A stretch of 64,000 nt of DNA. Origin: Ruminococcus sp. (GTDB taxonomy: Bacteria; Bacillota; Clostridia; Oscillospirales; Ruminococcaceae). Positions 8,325-18,391 of the stretch are shown piece after piece; position 1 is the stretch's first letter, and each line of letters opens with the position of its first letter. Made by a program: the position numbers and the translations under genes. The notes under the pieces were generated by a model that made no database searches, had not been told where the DNA came from, and was given only the letters and a program-made list of their open reading frames with translations. The DNA is taken from contig JAFSBM010000041.1 of NCBI GenBank assembly GCA_017437285.1, positions 1 to 64,000 on the forward strand, read 5' to 3'.

Positions 8325-9649
8325 TCAATCACTTCTCCTATCAGGTCATAATCAAGGGTATCTGTAATTTTGATTTTAACGTAATCGCCTATTTTAAGGG
8401 GTTTTTCCGAGGTGAAAAATACCTTGCCGTCAATGTCGGGAGCGTCAAGGGCAGTTCGTCCGAAGAAACATTCGCCGAATCTGTCGTAACCCTCAACTAC
8501 GGCTTCAAGTTCGGAATCCATAAGCTTTTTATTGTTGTCATAGCTTCTTTCAAGCTGCTGTTCCATAATAATATCAGCACGGTGAGCCGCAACATCTTCG
8601 TCAATCTGATTTTCAAATGCTGCCGCCTTTGTACCCTCCTCGGGGGAGTATGGGAAACAGCCAAGGCGGTCAAATCCAACACGGTCAACGAATTCCGCAA
8701 GGGCGTTGAACTGCTCCTCACTTTCGTCGGGGAAACCTGTTATAAGAGTTGTGCGGAGGATAACATTTGGAATTTTACTGCGGATTTTCGCAAAAAGTGC
8801 CTCCAGTTTTTCCTCATCGCCCCACCTGTTCATAGCGGAAAGGATTTTTCCGTCACAATGCTGAATTGGAATTTCCAGATACTTCACAAGTTTTTCTTCT
8901 TCGGCTATTGTATCCAGTAACTCGTTAGTTATACGCTCAGGGTAGCAATAAAGGGTACGAATCCACTTCAAGCCCTCGATTTTGCAAAGTTCTTTCAAAA
9001 GCTGTGGAAGTCTTGATTCGCCGTATAAATCCTCGCCGTAACGTGATGTATCCTGTGCAATAAGCACAAGTTCCGTTATGCCGTTTTCAGCAAGCTTTTT
9101 AGCCTCCGCAAGTACATCTTCCATGGGAACACTTCTGTATTTTCCACGAATCATAGGGATTGCACAGTATGTACAGCAGTTTGAGCAGCCCTCGGCAATT
9201 TTCAGATATGTGAAGAATGGCAGAGTAGAAATAATTCTGTCCCCTGTCATTTCAGCGTCAAGCTTTGAGCCGAATTTTACAACTCTTTCACCCAGCATAA
9301 CCTCATCAAGAATATCAACAATATCCTTGTTGTTGCCTATTCCGATAACTGCATCGGCTTCGGGGAAAAGTTCAGCGGCTTCCTCCCTGTAACGCTCGGA
9401 AAGACAGCCTGTGATAACGATTTTTTTAAGTGTACCGTCAGCCTTTAATGCCGCCAGTTCCAGTATAGTTTCGATAGCCTCCTCTTTTGCCGCCTTTATA
9501 AAGCCGCAGGTGTTGACTACCGCAATATCAGCCAATCCGGGTTCGGTTACAAGTTCGTAACCCTTTTGTTTCAGTTTATAGAGCATTCTTTCGGAATCCA
9601 CAAGATTCTTTGAGCAGCCCAATGAAACCATTCCAACTTTTATTGCCAT
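8321..9649 (-). CDS. rimO: Ribosomal protein S12 methylthiotransferase RimO
   Basis: A 442-residue radical-SAM enzyme that methylthiolates a conserved Asp of ribosomal protein S12. The N-terminal cluster cysteines are Cys12, Cys48 and Cys82. The radical-SAM motif is Cys155-x3-Cys159-x2-Cys162. A TRAM domain closes the protein. The open frame extends 7 codons further, to 9670, where ATG overlaps the recX stop. I prefer the ATG at 9647-9649 because AGAGGTG lies 8 bases before it and the family starts in the same way. RimO rather than MiaB is indicated by the opening KVGMVSLGCSKN. Confidence 0.93.
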   Translation of the reverse strand: MAIKVGMVSLGCSKNLVDSERMLYKLKQKGYELVTEPGLADIAVVNTCGFIKAAKEEAIETILELAALKADGTLKKIVITGCLSERYREEAAELFPEADAVIGIGNNKDIVDILDEVMLGERVVKFGSKLDAEMTGDRIISTLPFFTYLKIAEGCSNCCTYCAIPMIRGKYRSVPMEDVLAEAKKLAENGITELVLIAQDTSRYGEDLYGESRLPQLLKELCKIEGLKWIRTLYCYPERITNELLDTIAEEEKLVKYLEIPIQHCDGKILSAMNRWGDEEKLEALFAKIRSKIPNVILRTTLITGFPDESEEQFNALAEFVDRVGFDRLGCFPYSPEEGTKAAAFENQIDEDVAAHRADIIMEQQLERSYDNNKKLMDSELEAVVEGYDRFGECFFGRTALDAPDIDGKVFFTSEKPLKIGDYVKIKITDTLDYDLIGEVIE

Positions 9650-9666
9650 GGCTCTGCACCTCTCGT

Positions 9667-10281
9667 TCATTCAAAATATTCCGCAATTCCACGATTTATT
9701 TCATCGTAGCTGTATCCGTATCGGACAAGGGAATTTTTCACCTTTTCCACGGAATTTTTATCTGTAATATCCGCAAGATAACGGCTGTATTTTCCTCGCA
9801 GAAGTTCCGAGAGATTTTCCCCGAAAGCTTCATTGTACTGCTCCAATGCAGTTTCAACCGTTTCTTCCGTCAAACCTTTCTGCATCATTTCACGCTTTGC
9901 ACGGTGAAATCCGTATTTTTTTGATTCCACAAGCTTACGTGCAAGCTTTTCACCGTACCGTTCATCATTGATTATACCTGCCTTTGCAAGCTTTTTCACA
10001 ACTTCAAGGCACAAACTCTCCTTTTTATAGGTTTCAAGGAGTTTTTCATACATCTCAACAGCTGAATAATCCCTGTAATCAAGGCGATACAGGGCATATT
10101 CATAGGCACGGCGGAAATTTGACGCATAGACGATTTTTTTAAGTTCATCAGGCTCAATCTCGCAGTCACGGCAGATTCCGAAATCCGTCAGAATGTCGAT
10201 GTGGAGATAGAGCCTTTTTTTATTGTCAAATTCAACCTCAAAGGTTTTCCCTTTGCAGTGGTCAAGGGCTGTGACTTTCAT
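9667..10281 (-). CDS. recX: RecX, RecA regulatory protein
   Basis: A 204-residue, mostly helical protein of the RecX family, built of tandem three-helix repeats, which binds the RecA filament and modulates recombination. Recognisable pieces are the tyrosine-rich segment with YRDYSAVEMYEKL, the segment KAGIINDERYGEKLARKL, and a final repeat ending RYGYSYDEINRGI. Its ATG shares a base with the recA stop codon (TGATG), so the two are translationally coupled. A short insertion-free N-terminal part (1-60) is specific to Firmicute RecX. Confidence 0.9.
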   Translation of the reverse strand: MKVTALDHCKGKTFEVEFDNKKRLYLHIDILTDFGICRDCEIEPDELKKIVYASNFRRAYEYALYRLDYRDYSAVEMYEKLLETYKKESLCLEVVKKLAKAGIINDERYGEKLARKLVESKKYGFHRAKREMMQKGLTEETVETALEQYNEAFGENLSELLRGKYSRYLADITDKNSVEKVKNSLVRYGYSYDEINRGIAEYFE

Positions 10282-11465
10282 CAGTCAGCAGGTGTGAATT
10301 CATCAAATTCGTCGTCAATTGAATCGAGGATTTTCATTTCCTCGTCGTCCTCGTTAGCGGCTGCCTTTACAACCTCTGCAATTGCGGCTGCGGCTGTATT
10401 CTTGGAATTTTTCTTCTTGTCCTTATCCATAAGTTCGTCCTTGCGTGCAAGAATCTGCTCCTCAATTTCAGCCATAAGTTCGGGGTCTGTTTTAAGGAGT
10501 TCCTTGACGTTATCACGTCCCTGTCCAAGCTTTCTGTCGCCGTAGCTGAACCATGAACCGCCTTTTTTGATGATTTCAAGTTCTGTAGCAATATCAAGAA
10601 CTTCGCCTGTACGGGAAATTCCCTCACCGTACATCATATCAAATTCAGCCTCTTTAAATGGAGGAGCAACCTTATTTTTAACTACCTTACATCTTGTGCT
10701 TGCACCGATTATCTGACCGCCCTCCTTGATAACTTCACCCTTGCGGACTTCGATACGGACGGAGGCATAGAACTTCAATGCACGGCCGCCGGGGGTAGTT
10801 TCGGGATTTCCGTACATAACACCGATTTTCTCACGAATCTGGTTAATGAAAATGGCAACGCAGTTTGACTTTGAAATAGCGGCTGTAAGCTTTCTCATAG
10901 CCTGTGACATAAGTCTTGCCAGCTGACCTACGTGGAGGTCACCCATTTCGCCGTCAATTTCAGCACGGGTAGTCATAGCTGCAATTGAGTCGAGAACGAT
11001 AACATCAATTGCACCTGAACGGATAAGAGCCTCTGCAATTTCAAGTGCCTGCTCACCGCTGTCGGGCTGTGATACAAGGAGATTGTCGATATTTACGCCG
11101 AGAGCCTTTGCATAATTGGGGTCAAGAGCGTGTTCAACGTCAATGAATGCAACTTCGCCGTCAAGCTTCTGTGCCTGTGCGATAACGGAAAGGGCAACGG
11201 TAGTTTTACCTGAACTTTCAGGTCCGTAGATTTCCACAATACGTCCTCTCGGCACACCGCCTATACCGAGTGCCATATCAAGAGTCATTGAGCCTGTGGG
11301 AATTGCGTCCACGTTAAGCACTTTTGTTTCGCCAAGACGCATAACTGCACCTGCACCGTATCTCTTTTCAAGCTGTTTGAGGGCGCTTGCAAGAGCCTCT
11401 TTTTTATCTTCCTTTGCAGCTACTTTTACAACTGCGGGTTTTGTTTTAAGTTCCTTTTTTGCCAT
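10281..11465 (-). CDS. recA: RecA recombinase
   Basis: A 394-residue DNA strand-exchange protein and SOS co-protease. Walker A GPESSGKT is at 81-88, and the conserved [20 protein letters not shown] segment (L1 to L2 region) is present. The protein is about 40 residues longer than typical. The extra length is a Lys/Ala-rich N-terminal extension (about 1-25) and a long C-terminal tail that runs from Lys/Ala-rich to very acidic. The acidic tail is known in RecA to modulate filament formation. I saw no clear LexA box upstream, since the gene follows prmC by 1 bp. Confidence 0.97.
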   Translation of the reverse strand: MAKKELKTKPAVVKVAAKEDKKEALASALKQLEKRYGAGAVMRLGETKVLNVDAIPTGSMTLDMALGIGGVPRGRIVEIYGPESSGKTTVALSVIAQAQKLDGEVAFIDVEHALDPNYAKALGVNIDNLLVSQPDSGEQALEIAEALIRSGAIDVIVLDSIAAMTTRAEIDGEMGDLHVGQLARLMSQAMRKLTAAISKSNCVAIFINQIREKIGVMYGNPETTPGGRALKFYASVRIEVRKGEVIKEGGQIIGASTRCKVVKNKVAPPFKEAEFDMMYGEGISRTGEVLDIATELEIIKKGGSWFSYGDRKLGQGRDNVKELLKTDPELMAEIEEQILARKDELMDKDKKKNSKNTAAAAIAEVVKAAANEDDEEMKILDSIDDEFDEFTPAD

Positions 11466-11466
11466 A

Positions 11467-12318
11467 TTATACCTCCGTTTTCTTTGCGGTGACTGTGCGG
11501 ATTATACCGCCGCCGTCACGGCTGAATTTTATATCGGTGAATTTGTTTTCTATCATTATTTTTTCTATATCTTTTTCCTGTCCCATACCGAATTCATAGC
11601 AGAGATAACCGCCTGTTTTAAGGGATTTTCTCCATATGGGAGTCATTGCACGGTAGAAGTCAAGACCGTCATTTCCGCCGAAAAGAGCAGTTTCGGGTTC
11701 TTTCTGCACTTCAACCTGCAATTCGTCCATATCCTGTGCTGTGAGGTATGGGGGATTGCTTGCGATTATGTCAAGCTCTGTGAGATTTTCTGCTGTTGCT
11801 GCGGAAAGCACATCGCCGTGAATTACAGTAATATCGGCTTTATTCAGTTCCACATTTTCTTTGAGATAGGCAAGTGCCTTTTCCGAAAGTTCCACGGCAT
11901 ACACATCAGCCGAGGGGAGTTCGCTTTTCAATGCAAGGGCAATACATCCGCTGCCGCTGCATAAATCGGCTATTTTCGGGGAAGTCATACCGCTTTTTTC
12001 CGCAATTTTCAGTATATCCTCAATGAGAGTTTCCGTGTCGGGACGGGGTATCAGCACACCCTCACCCACTTTTATGGGAAGTCCCCAGAATTCCCATTCA
12101 CCTAAAATATACTGCAAGGGAATTCCGCTTATACGTTTGTCAACCATTTCAAGAATAGCCGCCTCTTTGTCTGCGTCCACCGTCATAAAGGGCAGCATCA
12201 TAGGCAGTTTATCTTTCAGCACATCTTGAAAAATGCACATGGTATCAAAATCGCTGTCGGGAATATCTGCGGATTCCATAAGGGCTGTGCAATGCCTGTA
12301 CAAATCCTGCCTTACCAT
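11467..12318 (-). CDS. prmC: Peptide chain release factor N5-glutamine methyltransferase
   Basis: A 283-residue SAM-dependent enzyme that methylates the Gln of the GGQ motif in release factors RF1 and RF2. The SAM-binding [11 protein letters not shown] segment is at 118-128 and the catalytic NPPY motif at 188-191. An N-terminal helical domain (1-85) fits the family. It overlaps the DUF1385 gene by 7 bp and abuts recA. In many Firmicutes prmC sits next to prfA; here prfA is not in the window and recA follows instead. Confidence 0.93.
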   Translation of the reverse strand: MVRQDLYRHCTALMESADIPDSDFDTMCIFQDVLKDKLPMMLPFMTVDADKEAAILEMVDKRISGIPLQYILGEWEFWGLPIKVGEGVLIPRPDTETLIEDILKIAEKSGMTSPKIADLCSGSGCIALALKSELPSADVYAVELSEKALAYLKENVELNKADITVIHGDVLSAATAENLTELDIIASNPPYLTAQDMDELQVEVQKEPETALFGGNDGLDFYRAMTPIWRKSLKTGGYLCYEFGMGQEKDIEKIMIENKFTDIKFSRDGGGIIRTVTAKKTEV

Positions 12319-13298
12319 ACATCCTCCGATTTATCCTGCGGAATACATGGAGTCATTGCGGCAATTGCAATTTCTATCATACTGTCATCAGGCTCACGGG
12401 TTGTAATTCTCTGCATTGCAAGTCCCGGAGCTGAAAGAATTTTTGTGAAAAGGTTGTCGTGATTTCCTGCAATGCGGATACACTCATAAGAAATGCCAAC
12501 CACAAGGGGAAGTGTAGCAAGGCTTAAAAGTGAACGCTGCCACCAGATAAGTCCCTTGGGAACAAAGCACATCACGAATATTCCGATAATGAGGACGATG
12601 AAAATGAAACTTGTGCCGCAGCGTTTGTGGAAACGTGATTGCTTGCGGACATTTTCAACTGTAAGGGGCAATTCAGCTTCGTGGCAGGCAATAGTCTTAT
12701 GCTCTGCACCGTGATACATATACTGTCTTTTTATGTCGTTCATAAGGCTTACCGCCCACATATAGAGGACAAACAGGGCAATTTTTACCACGCCCTCTGC
12801 AACTGAACGGAGAATACCCGAATTTTCGATATTTGGGATAAGTCCAACGAGGAATTTCGGCATAAAGAAGAAAAGTCCCATAGCAATTGCGATACCGATA
12901 ACAGTACCGATTACCATAACAATATCGAAAGCCTCAGAGGACAGCTTTTCATCGTCACCCTCAACTTCTTTGCCTGCTTTTTTAGCGGCTTTTCTTGCTT
13001 CCTCAGCCTTTTCGTCCTCGGTCATCTGCTTTTCAGCTGATTTCATTGTGTACTTGTAACCCTTTTTGAGGGAGCTTACAAAGTTGAAACAGCCACGGAT
13101 AAAGGGGGTTTTTCTGTACCACGGGGCATTTTTGCCGTTATTTTCGTCCCATACCTCCAAATCAATTGTACCGTCGGGAAGTCGGCAAGCCATTGCACCC
13201 TTTTCGGGGCCAAGCATCATAATTCCCTCAATGAGTGCCTGCCCTCCGATTTTGGATTTGAATTTTTCACCGCTTGGTGAAGTATTGTTTTTACTCAT
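12312..13298 (-). CDS. DUF1385 membrane protein (YqhQ family)
   Basis: A 328-residue protein of the DUF1385/YqhQ family, whose function is not established. The conserved opening KIGGQALIEGIMM is present, followed by a charged Lys/Glu-rich stretch (about 95-125) and four or so membrane segments. The family motif with YHGAEHKTIACHE is near the middle. Family members are usually linked to prmC/prfA, as here. The His/Glu/Cys-rich motif suggests a metal site, but this is inference. Confidence 0.85.
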   Translation of the reverse strand: MSKNNTSPSGEKFKSKIGGQALIEGIMMLGPEKGAMACRLPDGTIDLEVWDENNGKNAPWYRKTPFIRGCFNFVSSLKKGYKYTMKSAEKQMTEDEKAEEARKAAKKAGKEVEGDDEKLSSEAFDIVMVIGTVIGIAIAMGLFFFMPKFLVGLIPNIENSGILRSVAEGVVKIALFVLYMWAVSLMNDIKRQYMYHGAEHKTIACHEAELPLTVENVRKQSRFHKRCGTSFIFIVLIIGIFVMCFVPKGLIWWQRSLLSLATLPLVVGISYECIRIAGNHDNLFTKILSAPGLAMQRITTREPDDSMIEIAIAAMTPCIPQDKSEDVW

Positions 13299-13309
13299 TT
13301 TTTTGCTCC

Positions 13310-13500
13310 TATTTTTAAGCCGTTAGCTATTAGCCTTTAGCCATTAGCCATTAAAAGCCGTTAGCTATTAGCCTTTAGCTATTAGTCTTTAGCCATTAGC
13401 TTTATACCATAATTTTTGTATGGGAGGATATTATCCGCCCGCAATTTTGGAACGAAATTCAGTTTTTTGTCAATCTCCACAATAGCTATAGGCTAATGGC
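13310..13500. repeat. TTAGC-type repeat block with palindromic module
   Basis: Bases 13317-13401 are TTAGCTATTAGCCTTTAGCC-type repeats. Bases 13421-13460 carry GGATATTATCC inside the same module (CCGCCCGCAATTTTGGAACGAAAT) seen at 19.77 and 29.70 kb. A last inverted unit is at 13480-13500. No terminator with a clear T-run was seen for the kinase gene ending at 13501. Confidence 0.7.
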
Positions 13501-14904
13501 TCAGGATTTTGCCGGCAATGTTATTGTTACCTTAGTTCCTTTGCCCTCGCCTGCACTGTAGATTTCCAGTTTTCCGCCGTGCATTGCTATAATTTCATCG
13601 GCAACCGCAAGTCCTATTCCCGAACCACGTCTTGTATGATTTGCCTTGTAGAACTTCGTCTTGACCTTTGCCAAATCGGTTTCCTTAATTCCGCAGCCCG
13701 TATCCTTTACGGAAACCCGCACTCTGCCGTCCTTTACATCGGCTTTTATAGTGACAGTATCTCCCGAATTTGAATATTTCAGGGCATTGTCAATAACATT
13801 GATAAACACCTGTCGTATGCGGTTTTTATCGCCGTATACAATGGGGAGCATTTCAGGCTCGTCATATATAATTTCAATCTGCTCACGTCTTGCCTTGTCG
13901 GAGTACATCAGCACAGCGTCGCCAAGTTCCGCAAGAATGTCCATATTGCTGTTCTGCAAAGTGAAGTGACCATTCTGCATACGTGAGAAGTCGAGGAGTT
14001 CCTCAACCATTTGCTGTAATCGCTCTGTTTCATTAACGATAACGCCTACGCCTTTTTTCATTGTATCGGGATTTTCACCGCCGTCAACCATAAGAGTTTC
14101 CGCCCAGCCTTTTATAGCTGTAAGAGGAGTTCTCAATTCGTGGGAAACCGATGAAATAAACTCGTTTTTCATCGCCTCAGCCGAGGATAATTCGTCCGCC
14201 ATATGGTTGATTGAGGAGCATAATTCTCCGATTTCATCATCGGTATTGCTCTGAATTCGCACGGAGAAATCGCCCATAGCGAATTTACGTGTAATTCCGC
14301 TTATCTGCCGTATGGGTTTAACGATAGAACCAGCGAAATAAAGTCCCGTAACAACGATAATGAGAATGATTATGGAGCAAATAGCCGTTACGAAAATAAT
14401 ATACCCTTTGATTGTATTGTCAATTTCCGTCAGAGATGTCACCATTCGCACCGAACTGTATTCGCCGTTGAAAGAGGAAAGGGGAACTGATACCGCAAGA
14501 ACCTTTTCGCCCTCAGAGGAAAGCCTGCCGATATAACTACCCTCGCCCAGTTCCATAGCGTCCTCATAGTCGGGCATTACATAGTCCTCATCGGGAGAAA
14601 ATCCCGAAGAAGTCAGCACAACTCGTCCCTTTGAGTTAATCGCCATAAGCTCGATTTTATCCTTTTCGTTAAAAGTTTCAAGCATATTGCGGACTTCGGC
14701 GGAAAAGTTGGCGGAACTGTCCTGTGAATGGATACTCAGCACGCTTGTTACCGCATTTATCTTTGATACAAGATACTGTTTTGCGGAACTGTAATAATAG
14801 CTTTGAATGGCATAAATTACAACAAGTTCAATAACAATCAGCGCAAGAATAATAACTCCGAGGTTGTTGACAATCCAACGCTTTGTAATACTTTTTCTTG
14901 CCAT
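13501..14904 (-). CDS. Sensor histidine kinase with extracellular domain and HAMP (PhoR/WalK-like)
   Basis: A 467-residue membrane kinase. Membrane helices at about 17-36 and 168-190 flank an outside domain of about 130 residues. A HAMP linker (191-243) leads to the H-box with His255 (SVSHELRTPLT). The catalytic domain has NVIDNALKYS, DTGCGI and GSGIGLAVA. It follows its response regulator with a 1-bp overlap (TAATG). The PhoR or WalK assignment is uncertain. If it is PhoR, the possible PhoP repeats at 2139 would be a target. Confidence 0.9.
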   Translation of the reverse strand: MARKSITKRWIVNNLGVIILALIVIELVVIYAIQSYYYSSAKQYLVSKINAVTSVLSIHSQDSSANFSAEVRNMLETFNEKDKIELMAINSKGRVVLTSSGFSPDEDYVMPDYEDAMELGEGSYIGRLSSEGEKVLAVSVPLSSFNGEYSSVRMVTSLTEIDNTIKGYIIFVTAICSIIILIIVVTGLYFAGSIVKPIRQISGITRKFAMGDFSVRIQSNTDDEIGELCSSINHMADELSSAEAMKNEFISSVSHELRTPLTAIKGWAETLMVDGGENPDTMKKGVGVIVNETERLQQMVEELLDFSRMQNGHFTLQNSNMDILAELGDAVLMYSDKARREQIEIIYDEPEMLPIVYGDKNRIRQVFINVIDNALKYSNSGDTVTIKADVKDGRVRVSVKDTGCGIKETDLAKVKTKFYKANHTRRGSGIGLAVADEIIAMHGGKLEIYSAGEGKGTKVTITLPAKS

Positions 14905-15605
14905 TACTGAACGTCATTCCACTTATAGCCGTAACCCCAGATAGTAATGATATACTTAGGGCTTGAGGGTTCTTCTTCAATTTTCATACGAATTCTTCTT
15001 ATATTTACGTCAACGATTTTATCATCGCCGTAATAGCTTTCGCCCCAGATGTGATTGAGAATACTTGCACGGTCAAGGGCAGTATTCTTGTTATTCATAA
15101 AGTATTCAAGTATCTGATATTCAACCTGTGTAAGCTCAATAGGCTCGCCGTTTTTCGTAACTGTACGGCTTTTCAGATTAAGCACGAAAGGACCGCTTTC
15201 AATAAGGCTCTGCTTTTCATTCTTGATAAAGCTCATACATACACGGCGGTAAATAGCGTCAACTCTTGCTGTAAGCTCCGAGGGAGAAAAGGGCTTTGTG
15301 ATGTAGTCGTCAGCACCAATCATAAGACCGCTTACCTTGTCCATTTCCTGAGTTCTTGCTGTGAGCATAATAATACCGATAGTGGAGCTTTTTTCTCTGA
15401 TTTTCTTGCATACGGTGAAGCCGTCAATTCCGGGCATCATAATATCAAGAAGAACAATGTCAAAATTGCCGTGTTCCTGTTCAAATGTTTTAAGTGCCGC
15501 CTCGCCGCAGTTTACATCTACAACGTCATAGCCTGCACGTTTGAGGTTGATGACAACAAATTCTCTTATGGTGTCCTCGTCCTCGCAAATCAAAATACGT
15601 TTCAT
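14904..15605 (-). CDS. OmpR/PhoB-family response regulator
   Basis: A 233-residue regulator with acidic residues near position 9, phosphoacceptor Asp54 (VLLDIMMPG) and Lys in DDYITKPF. A winged-helix domain (about 130-233) ends with IWGYGYKW. It is the first gene of a two-gene operon with the kinase downstream. AAGGGGG-like Shine-Dalgarno sequence lies just upstream of the ATG. Sequence style resembles PhoP/WalR regulators, but I cannot separate these by eye. Confidence 0.92.
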   Translation of the reverse strand: MKRILICEDEDTIREFVVINLKRAGYDVVDVNCGEAALKTFEQEHGNFDIVLLDIMMPGIDGFTVCKKIREKSSTIGIIMLTARTQEMDKVSGLMIGADDYITKPFSPSELTARVDAIYRRVCMSFIKNEKQSLIESGPFVLNLKSRTVTKNGEPIELTQVEYQILEYFMNNKNTALDRASILNHIWGESYYGDDKIVDVNIRRIRMKIEEEPSSPKYIITIWGYGYKWNDVQ

Positions 15606-15621
15606 AAATTTTCCCCCTTTT

Positions 15622-15685
15622 GGGAACTTCTAAAAATCTCCCTCACGGCTTGAATCCTGCTCGTGTTCGGTTTTTAGAGAACCCC
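15622..15685. mobile_element. 64-bp mini-element, family 2 (intact)
   Basis: It begins GGGAACTTCTAAAAATC and ends GGTTTTTAGAGAACCCC, imperfect inverted repeats around a core with CTCACGG and CGTG. The same 64-bp core is found, interrupted by other DNA, at 24497-24660 and 27925-28134. It ends exactly at the stop codon of the downstream gene (15686). No coding capacity. Confidence 0.55.
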
Positions 15686-17002
15686 TTAGTTGAACTTAAA
15701 TCCTATAGCCGCCTCTGCCTCGTTAATTGACAGAGATGTGTTTTTGTCGTTTTGCGGAAGCTGTGCCAGATATGCGGAATCACCCTTTGTGCGTAAAAGG
15801 AGATAGTTTGATGCCATTCTGTCCTCCCGTGAGGCAATATCCTCTGCACAGTAAATTCTCATAAGCTCTGTGCCGATTTCATTATTTTCATAGGCACAGA
15901 TTACAAGTTCATCATTAATTGCGTCACGTTTAAGCGTGACCTTGTTATGCCATTTCGCAGGGAACAGGAAAATATATCCGTCACCTACGCTGTAATACGA
16001 CTCATATTTAAGACGTGTCTTGCCGTCCTTGCCCACAGAAAGCCAGTCAGTAAGCCACATAAGCTCACCTTCGGGAGCGTTGCTGTAGCCTGCCGCCACT
16101 CTCTGAACGGGAATTTCAAGAGTTCCGTCGCCGTCAATATCAAAGGAGCGACAGCCCAGCGGACGCTGAGTTACCGCCGATTGTGCAGGGTTAGCAAAGG
16201 CTTTTTGCAGCCCTTTGTCGTCCATATATACAATGTCAGTTTGAATAAGTCCGTTTCCCGAAACAGCGTCAATATACAGGGCAGTTTCGCCGCTTTCAAG
16301 GCTGCCGTAATTAACAGCGTCAAATTCAGTAAATCCGCCGCTTAAATCCTCGCTGTAGGTGTGGTAAATTCCGTCAGCGTCAAGCTTGTATGCCACCGCT
16401 GCCGCAGGAGAATCATTTGTCGTGCCTTTCAGCAGTAAAAATTCCTTTTCGCCGTCATTGTCCAAGTCAGTTACATCAATGAATGAATATGACTTTGCAA
16501 AGGTATTTTCAAGAACTCCGTTGCTGTAGCTGTAAATTGCCACGGACTTTTCTGAACGGTTAATAAGACTGCTGCCGATGATTAAATTCACTCGGTCATT
16601 TTCACCAAGCTGTGAAATCATAACACGCTCAATTTCCGAACCCTCCGCAGGGGTATCGTAAACAGACCGCCATTTTCCGTCATCTCCGCTGTCAAGAACA
16701 TTTATTCTCAGAGTATTTTCAGGGGCGGCAAGACCTGTTTTTTCATAGAAAACCACAGCTTCATTTCCGCCGTCACCGTCAATATCCTCCACGATAAAGG
16801 CTGACAGATATTTTCCTGCCTTTGGGTATTTCAGACTTATAGAATCACCTGTGGCATTTGTAAGGGCGGTATAAATCTTCTCCTGTTCAATGCTGAGTTT
16901 CGGCGGAGCAAGGAGATTATCAATGCTCGTGCCGAATGTACAGCCTGTGAGAGTTACCGCCATAACCGCAGATGCGGTCAGGATTTTTTTTAGCTTAATC
17001 AT
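15686..17002 (-). CDS. Lipoprotein with FG-GAP/VCBS-like calcium-loop repeats
   Basis: About 438 residues. A signal peptide ends in the lipobox LTGC, with the lipidated Cys at position 21 of the preferred start. The body contains repeated Asp-rich loops (DIDGDGGNEAV, DLDNDGEKEFLLL, DIDGDGTLEIPV) typical of FG-GAP/VCBS beta-propeller blades that bind calcium. The open frame reaches 17017. I prefer the ATG at 17000-17002 because it gives a normal signal peptide and less overlap with citrate synthase. It lies just upstream of the two-component genes on the same strand. Ligand unknown. Confidence 0.75.
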   Translation of the reverse strand: MIKLKKILTASAVMAVTLTGCTFGTSIDNLLAPPKLSIEQEKIYTALTNATGDSISLKYPKAGKYLSAFIVEDIDGDGGNEAVVFYEKTGLAAPENTLRINVLDSGDDGKWRSVYDTPAEGSEIERVMISQLGENDRVNLIIGSSLINRSEKSVAIYSYSNGVLENTFAKSYSFIDVTDLDNDGEKEFLLLKGTTNDSPAAAVAYKLDADGIYHTYSEDLSGGFTEFDAVNYGSLESGETALYIDAVSGNGLIQTDIVYMDDKGLQKAFANPAQSAVTQRPLGCRSFDIDGDGTLEIPVQRVAAGYSNAPEGELMWLTDWLSVGKDGKTRLKYESYYSVGDGYIFLFPAKWHNKVTLKRDAINDELVICAYENNEIGTELMRIYCAEDIASREDRMASNYLLLRTKGDSAYLAQLPQNDKNTSLSINEAEAAIGFKFN

Positions 17003-18359
17003 TTTTTCTGTCAGCAATCTTTATATATTCATGCTCTTTTGCAATAGCCTTATATGCAGGGCGGATTATACGGTTTCCTGTAAGTACTTCCTCCATACGG
17101 TGTGCAGACCAGCCAGCCATTCTTGCAACTGCAAAGAGAGGTGTGAATAAGTCTTCGGGAATTCCAAGCATACGGTAAACAAGTCCCGAATACATATCAA
17201 CATTTGCACACATTGTCTTTCCGCTGCCCTTGATTTCCTTGAAAATTTCGGGAGTAAGACGCTCAATTGTTTCAAGAAGCTTGAATTCAGCCTCAATTTC
17301 TCTGCCACGTGCAAGCTCAAAAGCTTTCTTTTTGAGGATAACTGCACGGGGGTCGGAAATTGTGTAAACAGCGTGGCCCATACCATAGATAAGTCCCGAA
17401 TTATCGTTGGTTTCTTTTCTGATAGTACGACGCATATAGTCAGCTACTTCGCCCTCGTCCTCCCAGTTTTTGATATTAGCCTTGAAGTTGTCGAGCATAT
17501 TGATAACCTGAATGTTAGCACCGCCGTGACGTGGACCTTTGAGGGAGCATATTGCACCTGAATATGCGGAATATGGGTCAGTTCCCGATGATGTAAGCAC
17601 ACGGCAGGTAAATGTGGAGTTATTGCCGCCGCCGTGTTCAGCCTGTAACATAAGCAGGCGGTCGAGAAGCTGTGCTTCTTCCTCTGTATATTCTCTGTCG
17701 GGGCGGAGAAGTGAGAGGATTGTCTGTGCTGTATTTTCCTCGTATCTGACAGGGTGCATAATCATACTCTGATTGTCGAATACACGACGTTTTACCTGAT
17801 ATGCCGCAGTCATAATAACGGGGAGCTTTGCAATAAGGCTTACAGCTGTTTTCATTTCATTTTCAAGGGATTTCACTTCGCAGTCCTCGTCATAGGAATA
17901 AAGGGCAAGAACTGAACGTGAAAGCTTGTTCATAATATTTTTTGAAGGTGCTTTGAGAATCATATCTTCAACAAAGCCGTTGGGTAAATCTCTGGAAATC
18001 GCAAGGAGAGTTGTGAAGTCCTTTAATTCATTTTCATCGGGAAGTCTGCCGAAAAGAAGAAGATAAACAGTTTCTTCAAAGCCGTAGCGGTTTTCTTCCT
18101 CAACATTGTTTACAAGGTCGTTTATATTGTAGCCACGGTAGATAAGCTGTCCGGGGATAGCTTCAACTTCGCCCTCGTTGAGGACATAGCCGTGTACGTT
18201 GCAAATCTTTGTAATACCTGCAACTACGCCTGTTCCGTCGCTTTTACGCAGACCTCTTTTAACGTGATACTTCTGATAGAGTGCAGGGTCGATAATGGTA
18301 TTATCAATCAGTTCCTTGCATAAATTTTTAATATTGGATTTCTTGTCTGAAATTTTCAA
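16995..18359 (-). CDS. Citrate synthase
   Basis: About 454 residues. It condenses acetyl-CoA and oxaloacetate. Recognised elements are GQLIYRGYNI near the N-terminus, the HGGGNNSTF stretch, the PRHGGAN segment, and GMGHAVYTISDPRA with a catalytic His. The longest frame starts with GTG at 18368, but AAGGAG touches that codon. The TTG at 18357-18359 lies 8 bases after AAGGAG and is the better start. A strong promoter precedes it. In such anaerobes the enzyme usually feeds 2-oxoglutarate and glutamate synthesis. 2-Methylcitrate synthase activity cannot be excluded. Confidence 0.9.
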   Translation of the reverse strand: MKISDKKSNIKNLCKELIDNTIIDPALYQKYHVKRGLRKSDGTGVVAGITKICNVHGYVLNEGEVEAIPGQLIYRGYNINDLVNNVEEENRYGFEETVYLLLFGRLPDENELKDFTTLLAISRDLPNGFVEDMILKAPSKNIMNKLSRSVLALYSYDEDCEVKSLENEMKTAVSLIAKLPVIMTAAYQVKRRVFDNQSMIMHPVRYEENTAQTILSLLRPDREYTEEEAQLLDRLLMLQAEHGGGNNSTFTCRVLTSSGTDPYSAYSGAICSLKGPRHGGANIQVINMLDNFKANIKNWEDEGEVADYMRRTIRKETNDNSGLIYGMGHAVYTISDPRAVILKKKAFELARGREIEAEFKLLETIERLTPEIFKEIKGSGKTMCANVDMYSGLVYRMLGIPEDLFTPLFAVARMAGWSAHRMEEVLTGNRIIRPAYKAIAKEHEYIKIADRKND

Positions 18360-18391
18360 TATAATCACTCCTTAAAAAACTTTCCATACTT

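Noticed and set aside
8312..8920. Long plus-strand frame of 202 codons opposite rimO
   Set aside because: It lies wholly within rimO on the other strand, has no recognisable domain and no sensible start; rimO motifs are clear.
15051..15653. Plus-strand frame of 200 codons opposite the response regulator
   Set aside because: Antisense shadow of a gene with complete receiver and winged-helix motifs.
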